This document shows, piece by piece, positions 1 to 12,635 of a stretch of DNA of 64,000 nucleotides. This stretch comes from Rhinopithecus roxellana (Eukaryota; Chordata; Mammalia; Primates; Cercopithecidae), in assembly GCF_007565055.1 (NCBI RefSeq), contig NC_044552.1, positions 149,625,859 to 149,689,858 of the forward strand, in the 5' to 3' direction. A program made the translations under genes and the position numbers. The stretch's first letter is position 1. Every line of letters starts with the position of its first letter. Under the pieces are notes generated by a model, which had not been told where the DNA came from, made no database searches, and worked only from the letters and a program-made list of their open reading frames with translations.

Positions 1-587
1 GCAATCCAAGGGTTCAAACTCCAGAGTCAAACAAAGCTACTTCCATTTTCTTCAGGAGCCCAAAACTTAGAAAAAGATGGATTCAGTGGGGTCAGTAGTG
101 ATCAAGGCAGGTCTCTTCCAAAGCCAAACTCTCAGTTCTGGACTCAGCTCAGGGAACATCCAAGTGGCCACCTCCAGGTGCCACGCATTGCTGTCTCGTC
201 ACCTCCAGGGTCTCAACAGGGCTCTGTCGATGTGCTGCCCTCAGTGCTGCAGGGTCCTGTCCCTAAACCAGATCCAAAAGTGCGTGACTCTCATGCAGAT
301 GAAACAGGAGTGAATGAATCGCTGCTGGGAGAGGCTGCAGGACCAGATTAGAGCCAGTCCAGGATGAGGGTGCGTGTCACCCAGAAGCAGCCACTGGCGA
401 TCTTAGCAAGGCTGGGACATGTGTATAGAGCATTTCCCACACAGACCGGCCATGTGGAGAGATTCTGCTATTTTCTAGTTACCTTCAGCCTGATTGCTGG
501 ATGCAACATAACCATCACAATGGAAACCAGAACCCTCATCTGTAACTGAGTCAAAGAAAAAGAACCAAACATGTCAGAGTTCAGGCG

Positions 588-1150
588 CCAGCAGAGTCTT
601 AACAGAGACGAGAAGAGAGACAGCACATGTTTAGATGGAATAAGGCATCCTGGTCCAGCAAAGTCTTACAGAGATGAGACAAGAGAGCACATGTTTAGAT
701 GGAACTGGCATCCTGGTCCAGCAAAGTCTTACAGAGATGTGAAGAGAGCATGTTTAGATGGAATAAGGTGTCCTGGTCCAGCAGAGTCTTACAGAGATGA
801 GAAGACAGCACGTGTTTAGATGGAATAAGTCATCCTGGTCCAGCAAAGTCTTACAGAGATGAGACAAGAGAGCACATGTTTAGATGGAACTGGCATCCTG
901 GTCCAGCAAAGTCTTACAGAGATGTGAAGAGAGCATGTTTAGATGGAATAAGGTGTCCTGGTCCAGCAGAGTCTTACAGAGATGTGAAGAGAGCATGTTC
1001 AGATGGAATAAGGTGTCTTGGTCTAGCAGAGTCTTACAGAGATGAGAAGACAGCATGTGTTTAGATGGAATAAGTCATCCTGGTCCAGCAGGGTCTTTTA
1101 GAAATAAGAAGAGAGAGCGTGTTTAGATGGAATAAGTCATCCTGGTGGAA
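588..1150. repeat. 60-63 bp minisatellite, about 9 units
   Basis: Units start with ccagcaaagtcttacagaga and end with tagatggaataaggcatcct. Unit lengths run about 63, 60, 62, 63, 60, 60, 62 across the centre of the array, so a longer 63-60-62 group of about 185 bp is itself repeated. Because 60 and 63 are multiples of three, parts of the array read as open peptide repeats (HPGPAKSYRDE...), but 62-bp units break the frame. There is no sign of translation. Confidence 0.93.
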
Positions 1151-1659
1151 CTCTGGTTTTAGGATGTTTTTGAAACGTGCATACTTTTCAACAGGCAAAG
1201 GGCCATTTCAAAACAGCAAGTGTCACCCAAAACTCGGTGACTGGAATTCACCTTCCAGGGATTCCTTCTTCTGGGAAAATCTCCAAGACGGGCCCTTCTT
1301 TCTCCAGGTATAAAGGAAATCCCATGCTTGTTTGTGAGGAAATATCTAAATGCCTGTGTGTAGATGTTTGAGACTGAGGAGCAAAGTGCTTGATTTAAGC
1401 ATGTAAACTAGATTTAGGGATCTGTGTTCACATCAAGGATGAGTCTCTTGTGGGTGATCCCTGAACAAGATCATGACATTGCCAGAAAACCTTTCTTCTA
1501 CTTTACTTCTGCCTTGCTTCCTCGAGGAAACCTTCCCTCATTCCTTCCACCCCAAGGACTTGGATTGCCTGAGAATCCTGCTGCACTTAGTGGTTGGGGG
1601 CTCCATGGAGCAAGGCCTGCCGATTGCCTGTGATGCATCCATTGGGTGTTCCTGCTGTT

Positions 1660-1990
1660 AGACCAGCCATTCTCAGAGCGAGGTCTGAAGGGACCCCCCA
1701 GGGCTCCCTAAGGTCCTCGCAGGAGATCCATGAGGTCGGAACCACTTTTATAAACTGCTAAGGTGTTCTCTGGCCTTGCACTCTGGAAGCATGTGAGCCT
1801 AGGTGATCTGCAACGTCAACCATCTGCTGCCCAACTGGACGTGCCTTGGGTAGCGATGTGCTTAGTGCAGACATGTTCACTGATGTCAGTAGATGTAGCC
1901 CAGGATTAGAAGAGCTTTTTGGGGTCCTCGATGAGGTGAAACAACACAAAAGAATTTTTGTATCAAAAAAGTGTGGGAGCTGCTGAATTA
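1660..1990 (+). mobile_element. Possible old hAT-type DNA transposon remnant
   Basis: The segment around ctccctaaggtcctcgcagg and the following text resemble a decayed hAT-like element (Zaphod/Tip100 type) as I remember it. Divergence is high and no terminal repeats were located. This is a weak call by general similarity only. Confidence 0.25.
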
Positions 1991-2617
1991 GACCATAAAC
2001 TTGAGCTATTTGAGAATAAGGGTTGTGTGTTATGTATTTACCTGTTTGAATGAGCAGAGCTGAGGCAACCTACACAGGGCTGACTGTGTGCACCTGCCCA
2101 GCATGGCCTCACCCAGTCTTCACCACTCGGCACAACTAAATCTGAGTAACTGCAACCTGACTAAGGCTAGGGCAGGGAGGGGACATCCCGGCTTCAGACC
2201 CAGGCCACGAGGCTCCAGGGTCCTGCGGCTAACCCTGGCCGCCCTGCCTCTGTCCCATAGTTGACTGCCTCCTGCCAGCATGTGGCTAACAGGCAGGGGT
2301 GCACTGGCCTTCAGCTGGGTGCTTGGGAGGACATCCAAGTTAGTAAAGTCACAATGACAGAGGACAATCCTGAGAGAAGAACTGAGTGATGATCAAGGAA
2401 GTCAGGCATCTTCACTGCAAAGCTGAACAAATCTGGAGCAACCACTGGAATTGGCTGGTGTCCTGTCATGTCCCTGAACAAGACGGAGCCAGGGGCACAG
2501 CTGGGGCCGGGAGCCTGGGGCGAGTCATTTAGCTGCAGCAGTGTGGGCGCTGTTTAGCGTGGTTTATTTTTTGGATGTTTTTGGCTGGTTCAAATGGCTC
2601 TGCCTGTGTTCTGCTTT

Positions 2618-2733
2618 CCACAGTAAAGACAGACCCTTGGCATGGCTCCTCCTTCAAACTTCACAGAAACACCCTCCACAGTAAAGGCAGACCCTTGGCA
2701 CGGCTCCTCCTTCAAACTTCACAGAAACACCCA
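2618..2733. repeat. 58-bp direct tandem duplication
   Basis: Two head-to-tail copies start ccacagtaaag at 2618 and 2676. They differ at only a few positions (agacagac/aggcagac, catggctc/cacggctc), so the duplication is fairly recent. Confidence 0.92.
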
Positions 2734-5409
2734 CACCCCTGTGAGGAGATCCCCGTCTTCTCCACCGGGGAACCAAAGGGAGGTTCTGCTGTGTCCATGC
2801 TCCTTATTCTGGCTGTTTGCAGGGTCCCCACACCCTGCTCACAGGGGTGCCCCACCCACTACAGTAAAGCGCTGTCCATGCATTTATCTTCCCTACGATA
2901 TTTTACTACATATGCTAGGAGAGTAAAAGATTTATCCTTATAGGGCTTATAAGGAAGGGGCGTGGGGAATCTAAGGAGGGAAAAATATTCTGAAGGAAAC
3001 ATCAGAAATGCATATTTAGTGCTCATTTTATAACCTACTGTCATTTTAAGTCACAGAATAACAGCCTTAAATGTTCAGCAGCAAAAGTGAGCCACTCGGT
3101 GCAGAGCTCTTCGCCGTGAAAATTAACACTGGGAGGGGTGTAGCCCCCAAAGGCAGACCCAGCCCACACCTGCCCAGCGCTTTGCACAAACCCTTCCCCA
3201 CAGACACACTTCCTCCTGCCTCCCAGACCCGAGGGTGCTGCGAAGCTGGAAGCCCTTCCTGACAAAGAGAGAAAATACCTCAAGAGACTTCTTGGCAGGA
3301 GCATTCAAGTGGAGCAGAGTCTAAATGTTTAGCTCTCACAGATCAGCAGTACCACGGGAAGCAGCTCCCCACCCCAGCACGAAGTCACCTAATAAGGCAA
3401 CATTTTGTTCTGGTTCATGCAAAGGGCGGCGGCCCCCATGTCACCCTCTGTGCCTACGTGGTGCTCGGGCTTTGTTTTGACTTGGAGAAAGGAGGGCCCT
3501 CCTGGCTGTCTGAAGTGAGACCAGCACGGCGTGTGCCAGTCTTCAGGGAGGTTGGAAAGGACAGGGTGCCAAGTCCAGCAGTTCAGGATGGGTCTGCACC
3601 TCGTCCTGTGGTGTCACCCACCAGACCCCCCACACACGTGGCACGGGATGACCTCCTGACTCAGGAGGAATTGCTCAGGCCCCTCAGGAGAAATCCGAGC
3701 TCTAAATACATCTGCAGACGTTCCAGGCAAACCTCCCTCCTCACCCTTCTCCAGAGCTGCTCTTGCACTCTTTACCTCTGTGATGTGACTTATATCAGAA
3801 TATTCTCCAACTCCCCAAGGCCCGGTGGGAAGGTTCACTCTCCTGGGGATTCCCAGGGTTTCAGGCGACCTCTCCCCTGTGCTGCCCACAGGATCCACGC
3901 CGCGTTCTCCAAGCTCATTCCTGAGGACGGGGCTTCCTCCCAGCCTGCTGCCTTAATCCTGTTCCAGGATGGCTGCTGACCTGCCCAATAGGGAGCCCAG
4001 GCCTGCGGGGCCCTGGAGCAGCCTTCAACCTACCTGTCCTGCTCATGAGCATGCTTGGGGCCTGGCCTCCCCCACCAGCGCTGCCACACCACTCCAGCCT
4101 TCCTGGTGCTGGACGACAGTTGCCCGTGCGCTGCTCAGTCCCTGAAGGAGGGTCTCCAGCCACAGAGATCACATGTGCAGGGAAAAGAGGGCTGCAGGAA
4201 ACATTGAGTGCGCTTGTTTCCAGCCTCCTTTCCTCGTCTGCTAGGGTGGGCCAGACATTCCTCCCCACAGTCAGCCCCTGTGGTGGGTGTGAGGCCCGGG
4301 TCCACCCATCCCTCCCCCTCCAGAGAAGGGTACGTGCCCCTCATGGCCAGAGAGCATATCCTATCCTGCTGGCCACAGCGATTGGTTCAGGGGTGGACGT
4401 GTGACCCAAGACAGTCACTGGAAATAAGATCTGGGACTTTCATTTTAAAACAAAAACCAAAAACCCCCACTGGATCGCTGGTGGGATGGGCAATGAAACC
4501 TGAGGGACACCACATTGGGGGCACCTGCCTGAGAATGACGCTGGTGAGATGAGCCTGCAGGGTGGGGAGACGGGGTCCTGCTGGGGAGACAGAGTCCTGA
4601 GGTGGTGGTGTGGAGCTGACACCAGGGCACACAGGGGCTGCGGAGTTCCTGGGAAGATTGCCTGCCCCATGCATGCTGCTCTCTGCCCTGTCACAGGCAC
4701 TCACTACCCACACGTGTGTGTGGGCGGAGGCTACTCCAGCCCCTGTGCCTCCTCCCAGGCTGGACACACAGGTACAGCGGGACGAGCAGCACCAGGAGCA
4801 GCCTCACCTGGGGAGCCCAAGCAGAGCTGCCTTTCAGCCAAGTCCCCAAGAGAGCACGCAGCCTGGCCCAGCACCCGGGGATGTGGGGAAGACATGAACA
4901 TCGCCTTCAGCGAACAAACATCGGAAACGTCAGTCTCCCTCGGCACGGTGCTTCCGTGAGTCCCCAGGAAATCCACACAATCACAGAAGCACAGAACATC
5001 GTATCCATAGAGAAGTATTCCTTATGGAAGTGTCCATACCAAAATACCAAACACGGTGTAAGAATCTATTCCTTGGAACTCGGTTTGGTCAACTATGTTC
5101 CATCATGCAATCATCTAAACAGAACAACACACGCCATGCTGTGGAAAAACGCCTGACAAACACGGCCACACCGAAGAATCACCGAGAGAGCTGACTCGGA
5201 GGCTGCATTTTTCCAATAACCTGAGATGGTTATGTATGGAGCACATGGAGTAACGTGCTGACGGCACAGGCGTGGTGGCACAGGTGCAGCACTGTGTAAC
5301 AGAATACAGTATTCACACACCCACCAGTGTTTCCACTGGCAGTCATCACTGGATTATGCATTCACAAGATATTTTAGTTTATTTTCCTTGCTTGTTAATA
5401 TCTCCTACA

Positions 5410-5719
5410 ATAAACTTTTTTCTTTTTTTTTTTTTTTTTGAGAAGGAGTCTCGCTCTGTCGCCTGGGCTGGAGTGCAGTGGCTGGATCTCAGCTCACTGC
5501 AAGCCCCGCCTCCCGGGTTTACGCCATTCTCCTGCCTCAGCCTCCCGGGTAGCTGGGACTACAGGCGCCGCCACCTCGCCTGGCTAGTTTTTTGTATTTT
5601 TTAGTAGAGACGGGGTTTCACCATGTTAGCCAGGATGGTCTCGATCTCCTGACCTCGTGATCTGCCGGCCTCAGCCTCCAAAGTGCTGGGATTACAGGCT
5701 TGAGCCACCATGCCCGGCC
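5410..5719 (-). mobile_element. Alu, AluYR-like (Old World monkey type)
   Basis: This full-length antisense Alu has its poly-T head at about 5410 and ends tgcccggcc at 5719. It is flanked by target duplications aataaactttttt on both sides. Diagnostic changes in antisense include gggtttacgccattctcc, cacctcgcctggctag, ttttttgtattttttagtag and ggcttgagccacc, which I associate with macaque/baboon AluYR subfamilies rather than human AluY. Confidence 0.93.
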
Positions 5720-6857
5720 AATAAACTTTTTTTACTAAGCAAAAAGATGTATTCAACTGCCATTCTGAACATGGTCAAGCTTGCACCTCAGCAGAGCCAG
5801 TTCTCAGGTAATACACACAGCAGTTGGTGCTTGGGGGCTGAGAACAAAAATGCATTGTTACGAAGGCCAGACCATGTGCCACTGTCACTGCAAAGAAGGT
5901 CGTGGGAACCCTGAACGCCACTCCTTCCGATAAGCCTGCACCACTCAGACAGCTACACTCCATTGGTTGCTAAAAACTTCACTATGAGTAATGTGCTCTT
6001 GGAAAAGATGAAGGGATTAGGAGAGAAAAGAAAACAAGCTGTTTAAAAAATACACTGCCCCCTAAACAAATAAATAAAACAGAAATAAGTACAGGAAAGG
6101 ATCAGAGATGTTCCTGAAAATAATTAGACATCTACATTTTCCATCCACCACAGAATGATTAAAATACGCTTCTTAGTCATTAGTTACGTTACCTTCAGTT
6201 CTTCCCTTTCCTCCAGTTTTCTTTTTAAATTCTTTGCAAAAGTATTTAGAGTCCCTCTCCTAAGTGTGAAAAATGTCCCAAATATCTTGTTGGAAACAAG
6301 GCCCATGGTAGATGCTTCCAACTCTCCTTTCTTAGAACTTTCTTCAGTGCCTCCGATTTGCTTTCAAAGAGGACACTTTTCAAAAGAGGTGAAATATATC
6401 CCACCCACAACACAGAGCCCTGTGAAAACCTGGCTCCCTCCTAGCTGAGCACCGAGAATTAGCAGGAGCGTGCCCTGGGCCATCGGGTGCATTTATTTCC
6501 AGCATTCTCTCCTAGGCTTCCAAGGTGGGCAAGACCTTCCTCCCACAGTCGGCCCCCGCGGTGGGCGTGAGCCTGATGATTCTGGCAAGGCTCCTCTGGG
6601 TGCTCCTGAAGAAACTCCCAAGGAGAAGTCACATCTTCTCACTGTCTTCTGTACGACATCGCACCTCTCGTTTCCTAACTTCTTTGATGTTTTTTCTAGT
6701 CACCTTTAATTCTGTTCCTGTTCAGTTGCTCAGCCCATGGCCAATTGCTGAATATTTTTAAGACTTAACCCCGTTCCAGAGCTGAGTAGGATCCCTCCCC
6801 CGCACCCCCACAGAGGCAGCCTGTGGTTCCCAAAGGAGTGAAGCAACGTGGCATGGT

Positions 6858-8610
6858 GCCAGGACGATGGGACGTCCGCACTCAAAGAAAATGCTGTCTA
6901 GACACAGACCTTACGCCCTTAATAAATGAACTCCAATATATCACGGACCTATGTGTAAAACACAGAACTATACAACTCCTAGAAGGTAACGTAGGAGAAA
7001 ATCTAGGCGACCTTGGATTCAGCGATGACTCTTTAAAGACAACCTCAAAGGCGCAATCTGTGAAAGAAATCATTGATACACGGGACTTCCTCAAAGTGGA
7101 AAACTTCCTCTCTGCAAAGACACCGTTAAGAGAATGAGAAGACAAGCTGCAGATGGGAAGAAAATCTTTACAGAACACACATCTGATAAATCACTTAGGT
7201 CCAGGCCAGGCATGGTGCCTCGTACGTGTAATCCCAGCACCCTGGAAGGCCGAGACAGGCAGATAGCTTGAGCTAAGGAGTTGGGGACTACCCTGGGCAA
7301 CATGGCCAAACCCTCTACAAAAAAATAGATAAAAACTAGCCGGGAGCAGTGGTGTGCGCCCATCTACCCAGGAGGCTGAGGCAGGAGGATGGCTTGAGCC
7401 CAGGAAGTGGAGGTTGCAGTGAACCATGATTGCACTACTGCACTCCAGCCTGTGTGAGAGTGAAACCCTGTCTCAAAAAAACAGACAAACAAAAAATTAT
7501 GTCCAAAATATATCTACAAAGAACACTTACAATTCAACAATTTAAAAAAACCAATTAATTAAAAATCAGGCATAATATCTGAACCGACACCTTATCGAAG
7601 AAGATATATCGCAGCAGATGTCAAATAGGCATATGAAAGGCATTTAATACCCTATGTCATTAGCTGATTGCAATTAAGGCAATAATGAAACACCACTGCA
7701 AACCTAGTAGAATTCCTAAAATCAAAAACATTGACAACACCAGCTGCTGGGGAGGCGGCAAAGCAGAGGAGCTCTCATGCCTTCCTGCTGAGACTGCAGA
7801 ATGGTGCGGCCGCCACAGAAGGCTGCTTGGCAGTTCCTTATGAAGACACACAGAGTTTTACTGTACCATCCACCAATCATGTTCTTAGGTATTTAGCCAA
7901 GTGTGCTGAACCCTGATGTCCACAAAAATCTATATATGAGTGTTCCTAGCAGCTTTATTCATAATTGTCAAACATTGGAAGCAACTAAGATGCCTTTCTA
8001 GAGGTAAACAGATGAACTACAGTGCGTCCAAACAATGGAATACGACTCAGCACTGAAAGGAAATGAGCAATCAAGCCATGAAAAGACATGGAGGAAACTT
8101 AAATGAATATTAGTACCAGAGGAACCTTAAATGAATATTAGTAAGCAAAGGAAGCCAGTCTTTAAGGGCTGCATACTGTATGAGTCAGACTCTCTGACAT
8201 TCTGGAAAAGGCAACACTATGGAAATAGTAAAACGATCAGTGGTTTCCAAGGGTGAGGGGGAAGGAGGGATGGGTAGGTGGGGCTCAGAGGATTTTCAGG
8301 GCAGTGGATCAACTCTGTATGACACTATGATGGTGGGTACTTGTCATTACACATTTGTGATGACTCATAGAATGTCCAACATCAGGAGTGAACCCTAATG
8401 GAAACTATGGAAGCTGGTTAATAATGATCTATCAATATTTGTTCATCGATTATAAAAATGCACCACACTAATGCACGATGTTCATTCCAGGAAAAACAGT
8501 GGAGGTGTGGGTGCTTAGGAGATACCTGGAAACTCTGTGCTTTCTGCAGAATTTTTTTCTCAAAAAGTAAAACTGCTCTAAAAGTAAAGTCTGTGAAAAA
8601 GAAATACTGT
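6858..8610 (+). mobile_element. L1 fragment: ORF2 3' end and 3' UTR, split by an Alu
   Basis: The sense-strand sequence matches the remembered end of an older L1 (L1M/L1P type): ctagacacagacctta, aaaactcctagaaggtaacg and gaagacaagctgcagatggg in ORF2, then attcataattgtcaaac, catgaaaagacatggagg and the 3' UTR ending with aaaactgctctaaaagtaaa. An Alu at 7204-7494 interrupts it. The reading frame is broken by stops, so there is no functional reverse transcriptase. Confidence 0.9.
7204..7494 (+). mobile_element. Alu inserted in L1
   Basis: The Alu is in sense orientation, starting ggccaggcatggtgcctc, with right-arm text ggaggctgaggcaggaggat and a short interrupted A tail. It is diverged and shorter than full length in the left arm. 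L1 sequence resumes immediately after the tail. Confidence 0.92.
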
Positions 8611-9562
8611 TGCACCCTCAGAGGAGATGCGAGAAGACGTGCTAAATGCTAACATGAGACTCCGACTCACACCATCCGGTCTGCGCCTGCGGCTCCTCAC
8701 TGAGCTTCAGATAACGTTTCTCGACCTAATCAAGACCTCTAGTCTCAGAAATGGTTCTGGTTTCTCCCTCTCCTTTTATTTGCTCAAAACTCCAAATCTT
8801 TGCTTTGCCACCTCTGAAAATGACTAAAAATGTTACCAGATGCCATTGGAAACTCAGAGGTGTTCAGTATTTTATTGAGCATATACTAGAGATTCAACGT
8901 GGCTTTACAAATTATAAAAAGACACACACATACACACACATACACAAATAAAAGGCAGTATTTTTAAACACAAAGGTAAAGCATTAAACAAAGAGAAATA
9001 TCTTCAGTAATTTATTAACTAACATCTGCTTCAACCTAAAATTTCGTATATACCCATAATTTAACTTCCTACGCATTTTGCTTGTAACACATTGCTATTT
9101 CAAAAATTGGAAGTAATGGTTTTAAAGTATTTTAGCGTTCATGAGAAAACATAATGATTGAAAACGCTTAACATTTAAAAAAATTATTGAGCCAATAAAA
9201 TCTCTCTTCCCGAAGAAGTATTTTTAAGAAAGTTTTCTCATGTTTTTGTTTTAAATATTGACTTATAAAATTAAAGTATCCTTCTTTTTTTCTGATGCAA
9301 AGTCATACCAAAACAGAAAAACAAACTTATTTCCAAGTTTCCAAACAAAAGAGAAAAAATGCCTTTTAGTTGAGACTAATCTTGGAAAATTTATTTCCCA
9401 AGTTAACTTCAAAGAGTTATGAGCTGTAAAAACACGAGGTTAGAGAGAACGCTTCATGGTCGGGATTTAATTATAAATAAAGATGGTGGGTCTGTCTCCT
9501 ATTTTCCGTATATCGTCCTGTCTTTTTTTATAGTGTCTTCCAAACAGTTTGCCAAATACTGC

Positions 9563-10250
9563 TGTGCATTTCGAGGATGATGGAATGTGCCACCCACTCT
9601 ACACTTTGCAAAGTCTAACTCTGCATTAGAAGTGCTATAATAGGCTGGGCACAGTGGCTCACGCCTGTAATCCCAGCACTTTGGGAGGCTGAGATGGGCG
9701 GATTATGAGGTCAAGAGATCAAGACCATCCTGGCTAACACAAAAATACAAAATACTCTACTCTCTACTAAATGCTACTAAAAATGCAAAAAATTAGCCGG
9801 GTGTGGTGGCAGGTGCCTGTAGTCTCAGCTACTCGGGAGGCTGAGGCAGGAGAATCGCTTGAACCCAGGAGGCAGAGGTTGTGGGGAGCTGAGATCATAC
9901 CACTGCACTCCAGCCTGGGCAACAGAGCAAGACTCCATCTCAAAAAAAAAAAAAAAAAAAAAAAAAAGAAGAAGAAGAAGAAAAAAGTGCTATAATATCC
10001 ATAATAAAGCCTGAAAATTCGTCTGAGGCTTTTTTGCTCAGCTAAAAATTTTAGTTCTGAAAGTACATTAAATCCGCATACATACAAGTTAAAGATAAAT
10101 AACCTACTGCAAGAAATTGTCATAAAGTCTGAACTATTATATTGCACATGCAGTGTACATGATTAGACAGTGCCCTAGAATCATGTACTGTATGGAGACT
10201 TGTGCAGTGGTGTATAAACACACACAGGCATTCAGAGGGGGCATAAAAAT
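9563..10250. repeat. Dispersed unit, copy A (split by an Alu)
   Basis: Outside the Alu, this copy aligns throughout with 11802-12176: both contain tctaactctgcattagaagt, ccataataaagcctgaaa and acatgattagacagtgccct. Copy A runs 9563-9642 and then 9985-10250. I do not recognise the family. Relationship to copy B is read directly from the sequence. Confidence 0.9.
9643..9984 (+). mobile_element. Alu with 13-bp target duplication, inside copy A
   Basis: The Alu starts ggctgggcacagtggctcac and ends in a long A tail with gaa triplets. Flanking duplications aagtgctataata are at 9630-9642 and 9985-9997. The related unit at 11802-12176 shows the empty site uninterrupted. Confidence 0.96.
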
Positions 10251-10847
10251 AGGATAGAATTATTTTTTCTAGGATAAATAATAATTATTCTTTCAAGAGA
10301 AACCTCCCTGCTGGCCAAGGTGGTAGACGCATTGCTGTAGCTTCATAAAAGACTTGGATTTTTTCTTAGTTCACTTCAACTGTACTTGGATGGCTCCCAT
10401 AAAAATAGTAAAAAAGAATCACCAATCAAAAATAACTATTTTATATAAAATATATGTGACCATGAAAACAAAAGATAAATTTGGGGGAAATTCTCAATTC
10501 ATTTTCAGTCAATATTTGACACACCGGGAGAAATTTCACTCCAGTTCACAATGGAAACTTGTGTCAAGGACAGACGAGAATCCCCCAGACCTCTTTCACT
10601 AGTATCCCTTTTCTTCACTAGACGTCACAAGCATTCCTATTGTAAAGTGGCTTTTCACTGGGAAGATAGTTGGGACATTAGGTGATTGCAGAAAGAAGGG
10701 TGATGGCGTTGGTGGTGCCATCGATAGACTTGAGGACAGAGGAGGGGGAAATTTCAGCTCCATGCTGAGCCTTTTATTGATAGGCTTTGTTTTCAATGTG
10801 AGAAATTCAAATCCAAGCCACACTGACAAAAATAATTCTATCCTGCT

Positions 10848-11216
10848 TGTTATGGATTCAAAATTCGTGAACGGAAGTCTTAACTCTGAATGTGACCATA
10901 TTTGGAGATAAAGCCTTCAGGAAGTTAATTAAGGATAAATGAGGTCATCATAAGAGTGGGGCCCTGATCCAGCATCATTGGTGTCCCTGCAGGAAGATGG
11001 AGAGACCTAAGGAGCACACTGAGAGAAGACTACAGAGGGAAGACCACAGAGGGAAGACCACATGGAGGCCGGTCAGAGAAAGAGCCCTCACCAGGCCAGC
11101 CCTGCCAGCACCTCGAGCCTGGTCTTCCAGCCCCCAGAACAGTGATAGGATCCATTTCTGCTGCTCAAACCACCAGAATGTGCTACTTGTTACAGCAGCC
11201 CTAGCTGATTAATACA
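10848..11216 (+). mobile_element. MLT1-type MaLR LTR
   Basis: The sequence starts tgttatggattc and ends gattaataca. Internal text such as gaatgtgaccatatttggag, ttaattaaggataaatgagg, ggtgtccctgcaggaagatg and cttccagcccccagaacagt follows the MLT1 consensus as remembered. This is a non-coding solo LTR of an old ERVL-MaLR element. Confidence 0.82.
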
Positions 11217-11727
11217 CTCTATTCACACTTGATTTTTAAAGAAAGCCCAAGAAATTTCCTTAAATGAAGATTCGCTAAAGGAACTGCATTTATTTACAGG
11301 CAGAGTTGTCAGCTAAAATGCAAATACCACGTTCAATCTGAATTTCAGATAAGGAATAACTTTCAGTACCCAACATCTGCTGCAAACTTTATACCTTTTA
11401 AAATAGCATTGCCTTTTATTCTTCCCCATTCAGAGATGCTGTTGATGTTACTTTTACCAGCTTTACTAGCTTAAAAAAAAACATGTTCAAGGTCAAAGGA
11501 GAAAATTATCCAGTGAGATTAACCCCAAACCCTACCCTCCAGGTCTGGGTTAACCTTATATCAGTGGAATGCATCAGAGTACATTTCTTGCACAGCAGTG
11601 AGACCCGCTGCCTTAGGGGTAGTGAGCCCTGTGTCACCCTGAGTGGCAGCGGCTGCCCGTCATCAGCCTCCCGTCATGGGCTTGAGACTGGCTCACAAAG
11701 GGGGACTCAGGTGAGGCACTAGTTCCT

Positions 11728-12310
11728 CAGACATGGCACCAAAAGCATAGCCACAAAAGAAAAGATAGGTAAACCGGGCTTTACCAAAATTAAAAACACT
11801 GTGTGTTTCGAGTATGACAGAATGTGTCATCCACTACACTTTACAAAGTCTAACTCTGCATTAGAAGTGCTACAATATCCATAATAAAGCCTGAAACTTC
11901 CTTTGAGGCTTTCTAGCTTAGCTAAAAATTTTACCTCTGAAAATACATTAAATCCACATACATACAAGTTGAAGACAAATAACCTGTTGCAAGGATTTAT
12001 CATAAAGTCTGAACTGTTATATTTCATAGTTTCTGATTATGATATTTCATAATCACTGTCATATTTCATAGGCGGTATACATGATTAGACAGTGCCCTAG
12101 AATCACATACTATACGGAGACTTGGGCAGTGGTGTATAAACACACACAGACATGCAGAGGGGGTGCAAAGAACAGGCACTGCTCTTCGAAGAACCCCACC
12201 AAGAGAGTGAAAGGACAGCTCAGAGTGGAAGAAAATATGTGTGTATCATAAATCTGGTAAGGACTTGTATCTAGAATACATAATGGAGTCTAATACTCAA
12301 ATGGCTTCAA
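11728..12310 (+). mobile_element. Old L1 ORF2 fragment, split by copy B
   Basis: L1 ORF2-like text (gacatggcaccaaaagcata, ttaccaaaattaaaaac) runs to 11801 and resumes at 12177 with ctcttcgaagaaccccacca, agagagtgaaaggacagctc and aaatctggtaaggacttgta. The two halves join in register when 11802-12176 and one copy of cactg are removed. Confidence 0.8.
11802..12176. mobile_element. Dispersed unit, copy B: 375-bp insertion with 5-bp target duplication
   Basis: The unit sits inside an L1 fragment and is flanked by CACTG at 11797-11801 and 12177-12181. It begins tgtgtttcgag and ends caaagaacagg. Relative to copy A it carries an extra stretch of roughly 40 bp near 12025-12070, with repeated atatttcata motifs. 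A 5-bp duplication suits an LTR-type or similar integration, but the family is unidentified. A poly-A tail is lacking. Confidence 0.8.
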
Positions 12311-12635
12311 GAAACTTCATGTTTTGTCTTATACATAATTATGGGAAAAATTAAAGTAGGTACAAAACCTTATTGATAATAGTTACCATGTGTCACGGTG
12401 ATCTGTACATTTTAAGATAAAACAATTGACCTAGAAGCTGCTTAAATTGCACCTCCAAGACCCCACCCACCCCAGAGGTTCTACTCTGGGGTTTGCTTTA
12501 ACCATGACTAGAGGTGAGATGAGGCAGATGAGCAGCTGCCCCTGCCCCGTGCAGGCCTATGAAGCTCCTGAGATGCAGAGCTCTGACTGCTCCACAGAGC
12601 ATGCCTCCGGTTGGGAGGAGTCTTACCTGGTGCTG

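Noticed and set aside
571..1064. Repeat peptide HPGPAKSYRDE
   Set aside because: It comes from the 60-63 bp minisatellite. The frame is lost at each 62-bp unit.
6823..7137. 104-codon ORF resembling a reverse transcriptase tail
   Set aside because: It is a decayed L1 ORF2 fragment, not an independent gene.
9767..10147. 126-codon minus-strand ORF with a long Phe run
   Set aside because: It is the antisense of an Alu and its A tail.
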